Positions 61,475 to 64,000 of a stretch of 64,000 bases of DNA are shown piece after piece. Below the pieces are notes generated by a model. The model did not search any database and had not been told where the DNA came from. It was given only the letters and a program-made list of their open reading frames with translations. The DNA is from Hyphomonadaceae bacterium (lineage in GTDB: Bacteria > Pseudomonadota > Alphaproteobacteria > Caulobacterales > Aquidulcibacteraceae): contig JAIELK010000012.1 of NCBI GenBank assembly GCA_019753175.1, forward strand, positions 62,001 to 126,000, read 5' to 3'. The translations under genes were made by a program, and so were the position numbers. Every line of letters begins with the position of its first letter. Position 1 is the first letter of the stretch.

Positions 61475-62899
61475 CTACAGCGTGCGCACGACCCGGAAGC
61501 CCGTGCTCGGGGCTCGGTCATTGGGCCGCGCCGAGCGGCGCGCGGCGGCGCGCAGCGGCGGCTCGCGGTCAAGATAGGAACCGCCCCTGATCACGCGCCG
61601 CGGGCACGGCGCCAAACGCACTGCGCCGCCATCGATTGGCGCGAGCTGATAATTGGGCGCGTAGCAATCCTCCACCCACTCGCCGACATTGCCATGCATG
61701 TCGAAGACGCCAAAGGCGTTGGCCGGGTGCGAGCCCACGGGATCCGGGCGCTGCGCACGGAACGTCGCCTGCCGCGTGGTGATGCGCGCGCCGAACGCAT
61801 AGGCGGTCGTGGCCCCGGCGCGGGCGACATACTCCCATTCCGCTTCCGTCGGCAGCCGGTAGCGCAATCCGCCGGCCTGATCATTGAGCCAATCAAGGTA
61901 TTGCTGCGTTTGCTGCCAAGTGACGCCGACGACGGGTTGGTTCCCGCGTCCCCATCCCTGATCCATGGGAGAGAACCCGCCACAGCCGCCTCCGCCGAGA
62001 CAAGCGTCCCATTGCGCGAAGGTGACTTCGGTGCGGCTGATCGCGAACGGTGCGATCGAGACTTCGCGTTGCGGACCTTCGTCGCGATTGCGCCCGGGTT
62101 CGTTGCTGGGCGATCCCATCTGGAAGAGTCCGCCGTCGATCACGACCATCTCGGGGCAGTTTGGGCAATCGCGCAGCGTATCGCCCGGACGCGGCCCTTG
62201 CGGCGCTTGGGGCTGCGGCGAGAATGCCTCAATCTGTGTCGCCTGTTGTTCGACCGCTGGCGGCGCCCGCCATGCCTGATACATGCGCCACATCGTCGGC
62301 GCGAAGAAGGCCGCAGCGCCAAGCAGCACTGCAATCGTGGTCCAGAGCAAGGTTCGCCGCAAGGTGCGGATGAAACGCTGCCGTTTGGACAAGATCTCGA
62401 AGGTCTGAACGCGCTGCTGAATGTTATCGAGCGGCTTCTGGCCTCGCGACTGGAATGCGCCAGGACTCGATTGCGCCATCGAGCGGAACTCAGCGGAGAC
62501 CAGCGCCGTGCCTGGACCCGCCAGCGCCTGCAAACGCGCAGCGACATTCACGCCGTGGCCAAGCAGATCATTGGTGTCGGTGACAACGACATCGCCGACA
62601 TGTGCGCCGACGCGGATTGGCGGCTCACCCTTCGAGCGCTTGTCGAGAATGTCCTGCACCGCGCCGAGCGCAGCGCCGGCCGACCCGAACTCGAGCATGA
62701 AGCCGTCGCCCGCCGTGTTGAACAGGCGGCCATTGTGCGCCTTCGCGACCTCGATGATGCGGCTGCGCAGCGCCTCCACCTTGCGCGCTGCGTTGCGCTG
62801 ATCGCGTTCGGACATCGTGGAGAACCCGACAATGTCCACCGCCACGATCGATGCGAGCCGAATTGTCCGCTCTTCTGCGCCTGCTGCCACGGAAGCCAC
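61475..62899 (-). CDS. Class III nucleotide cyclase fused to a membrane helix and an FGE/SUMF1-like domain
   Basis: 474 residues. Residues ~10-170 are a class III cyclase: ASIVAVDIVGFSTMSERD (metal D22), FNTAGDGFMLEFG (metal D65) and LLGHGVNVAARLQALAG (N118, R122). A membrane helix (~182-204) and a proline-rich linker follow. Residues ~240-474 form a formylglycine-generating-enzyme-like domain: FQMGSPSNEPGRNRDEGPQR, PVVGVTWQQTQQYLDWLN, RLPTEAEWEYVARAGAT and GNVGEWVEDC. At the FGE catalytic site the protein reads GGSYLDREPPLRAAARRS, without the two cysteines, so this part is probably a periplasmic binding or sensing domain. A cAMP-type phosphodiesterase gene follows. Confidence 0.9.
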   Translation of the reverse strand: MASVAAGAEERTIRLASIVAVDIVGFSTMSERDQRNAARKVEALRSRIIEVAKAHNGRLFNTAGDGFMLEFGSAGAALGAVQDILDKRSKGEPPIRVGAHVGDVVVTDTNDLLGHGVNVAARLQALAGPGTALVSAEFRSMAQSSPGAFQSRGQKPLDNIQQRVQTFEILSKRQRFIRTLRRTLLWTTIAVLLGAAAFFAPTMWRMYQAWRAPPAVEQQATQIEAFSPQPQAPQGPRPGDTLRDCPNCPEMVVIDGGLFQMGSPSNEPGRNRDEGPQREVSIAPFAISRTEVTFAQWDACLGGGGCGGFSPMDQGWGRGNQPVVGVTWQQTQQYLDWLNDQAGGLRYRLPTEAEWEYVARAGATTAYAFGARITTRQATFRAQRPDPVGSHPANAFGVFDMHGNVGEWVEDCYAPNYQLAPIDGGAVRLAPCPRRVIRGGSYLDREPPLRAAARRSARPNDRAPSTGFRVVRTL

Positions 62900-62975
62900 T
62901 CCCCTGCCGTCCTTACGCCGCCGCTCTCGTTAAAGCCAGGAAAGGTCGTTGTTAACAAACCCCCGCTTGCATATT

Positions 62976-62989
62976 ACTGACTGGTCAGT
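62976..62989 (+). promoter_or_regulatory. Likely TetR operator and promoter of the efflux operon
   Basis: ACTGAC-TG-GTCAGT is a 6-bp inverted repeat 13 bp upstream of the TetR-family start at 63003, in the AT-rich strip ATATTACTGACTGGTCAGTT. TetR/AcrR efflux regulators bind operators of this kind over their own promoter. Autorepression and control of the downstream adaptor gene are therefore likely. Confidence 0.65.
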
Positions 62990-63002
62990 TATTTATTGGG
63001 CG

Positions 63003-63641
63003 ATGAGCGCTGGCCTCTCACCACGGCAGCCACGGTGGCGCAGACGAGCAGACGCCCGTCCTGAAGAAATTCTGGACGCGGCGCTGGCCGAGTTCACGGT
63101 TCGTGGCTTCGAGGCGGCGCGGATGGAGGACATCGCCCGGCGCGCCGGCATCTCAAAGGCGGCGATCTATCTCTACTTCACCAGCAAGACGGCGCTGCTT
63201 GAAGCGTTGATCCAAGCCCATGTGGCGCCGTTCGCGCGCCAAACGGAATCACTGGCAATGGCTGGGGGCGACGACCCCATCGCCACGCTTCGCGCCATCG
63301 CCACCATGGCGGCGGCTAAGCTCTCCGATCCCAAGGCCTTCGCGGTGCCGCGGCTGATCATGGCGATTTCCGGCCGCTTTCCCGAGATCGCCGACTATTA
63401 CAGGCGTGAAACCGCCGAACGCGCGCGCGCTGCGCTGGAGACGCTGTTGACCTCAGCGATGAGCAGCGGCGCCATCCGCCACGTCGACGTCAAGGCCGCG
63501 ACACGGGCGTTCATCGGTCCGCTGTTCTTCGAAGCGATGTGGACGCACGTGCTGCGCGGCGAAAGCGCGTTCGCACAATCGACCCAATTCATCGCCGATC
63601 ATTTCGACATCCTCCTGAATGGGCTGGAGCACCGCGCATGA
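63003..63641 (+). CDS. TetR/AcrR-family transcriptional repressor
   Basis: 212 residues. The helix-turn-helix is ILDAALAEFTVRGFEAARME and DIARRAGISKAAIYLYFTSK, the canonical TetR N-terminus. The C-terminal ligand domain (~80-210) contains PRLIMAISGRFPEIADYYRR and RAFIGPLFFEAMW, as in repressors of RND efflux pumps. The ATG at 63003 is chosen; a start at 62949 would read through the operator palindrome. It overlaps the next gene by 4 bp. Confidence 0.9.
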   Translation: MSAGLSPRQPRWRRRADARPEEILDAALAEFTVRGFEAARMEDIARRAGISKAAIYLYFTSKTALLEALIQAHVAPFARQTESLAMAGGDDPIATLRAIATMAAAKLSDPKAFAVPRLIMAISGRFPEIADYYRRETAERARAALETLLTSAMSSGAIRHVDVKAATRAFIGPLFFEAMWTHVLRGESAFAQSTQFIADHFDILLNGLEHRA

Positions 63642-64000
63642 AGCGCACCATCTTACTCATGTTGGCGATAGCGGCGGCGGCCTGCGCGGATCCGCGCAGC
63701 GACGCCATGCAGGGCTATGGCGAAGCCGACTACATCTACCTCGCAAGCCAAGAGAGCGGCGTCCTCAGCGCGCTCAACGTGCGCGAAGGCGACCTCGTGG
63801 AGGGCGGCGACCAGATTTTCACGCTCGACCCCGGACGGCTCTCACTCAACGAAGCGTCCGCGAGCGCGCAAAGTGCAGCGGCTGCGCAAGCGGTTCGCTC
63901 GGCCCAAGCCGAAGCGGCGCTGGCCGAAAGCAACTTCGTGCGTGGCGCGGAGCTGTTCGAGCGCGGCTTTTATCCACGCGCCCGCCTCGACGCCGACCGC
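63638..64000 (+). CDS. Efflux periplasmic adaptor (HlyD/MFP family), N-terminal part cut by right edge
   Basis: The frame is open for 121 codons to the window end. It begins with a lipoprotein signal (LLMLAIAAAAC; lipobox AAAC). The part after it has GEADYIYLASQESGVLSALN, VREGDLVEGGDQIFTLD (a barrel-sandwich/lipoyl half) and then an alanine-rich coiled coil (SASAQSAAAAQAVRSAQAEA, LAESNFVRGAELFERGF). This is the adaptor of an RND or ABC exporter. Its ATG overlaps the TetR stop (ATGA), so it belongs to the same operon. Confidence 0.85.
   Translation, partial: MKRTILLMLAIAAAACADPRSDAMQGYGEADYIYLASQESGVLSALNVREGDLVEGGDQIFTLDPGRLSLNEASASAQSAAAAQAVRSAQAEAALAESNFVRGAELFERGFYPRARLDADR

Noticed and set aside
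61292-62980. A 562-codon rightward open frame antisense to the cyclase-FGE gene
   Set aside because: Arg-rich antisense text without a domain; the cyclase strand carries every expected motif.

Overview
The window is high-GC alphaproteobacterial chromosome, probably from the Caulobacterales/Hyphomonadales side. The grounds are the rsmB-rpe-heparinase-purH gene order, a ~1,670-residue NAD-glutamate dehydrogenase, a histidine pathway ending in an arginase-fold HutG, and TTAACC motifs that resemble CtrA half-sites. This placement is inferred from gene content, not tested. I found no rRNA or tRNA gene, no CRISPR array and no intact prophage. Both edges cut genes: a YhhN-type lysoplasmalogenase on the left and an efflux adaptor on the right.

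Layout. 0.4-5.9 kb: histidine utilisation genes, with hutI-hutU-hutH leftward and hutG divergent. 5.9-12.2 kb: a quinone oxidoreductase, then an accessory, partly decayed stretch. It holds an amber-interrupted REP-associated transposase, three related lipoproteins around a secreted RTX protein with an HExxH motif, and a HlyD fragment. 12.2-24.8 kb: mostly housekeeping (isoaspartyl peptidase, two MliC-like lipoproteins, SpoU methylase, rlmN, a TPR-sulfotransferase, an outer-membrane barrel, murI), plus a GmrSD-like DUF262/DUF1524 protein. 25-35 kb: a metallo-beta-lactamase-fold protein without its metal motif, a DUF3108 protein, rsmB, rpe, heparinase-like, then a membrane XRE regulator and a class-C serine hydrolase, then purH. 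35-47 kb: NAD-GDH, a HerA-like ATPase, a QseBC-like two-component pair, a methyltransferase, a frameshifted cytochrome b561, DUF72 and GtrA. 47-55 kb: enoyl-CoA hydratase, korB-korA, and a GltD-like FAD/Fe-S oxidoreductase. A TIR-domain gene and a vapBC pair sit inside this last cluster. 55-64 kb: FAH-family hydrolase, a polytopic membrane protein, the formaldehyde genes frmA/fghA, a two-gene module with a Phd-like protein carrying a histone H1-like tail, a cAMP-type phosphodiesterase beside a cyclase-FGE fusion, and a TetR/efflux operon with a visible operator.

How the genes connect. Histidine is degraded to glutamate (HutHUIG), glutamate is deaminated to 2-oxoglutarate (NAD-GDH), and KorAB can oxidise that to succinyl-CoA with ferredoxin as acceptor. 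The GltD-like protein is a plausible electron partner. FrmA and FghA clear formaldehyde. The cyclase and phosphodiesterase make a likely cyclic-nucleotide synthesis/degradation pair.

Most unusual items: the lipoprotein/RTX cassette at 8.2-10.9 kb; the TIR gene whose reading frame runs through a repeat-like tract and then antisense to vapC; the cyclase with an FGE domain lacking its catalytic cysteines; paired hairpin repeats, one of which encodes the end of hutI; and a structured, possibly RNA-coding gap at 40.24-40.37 kb.
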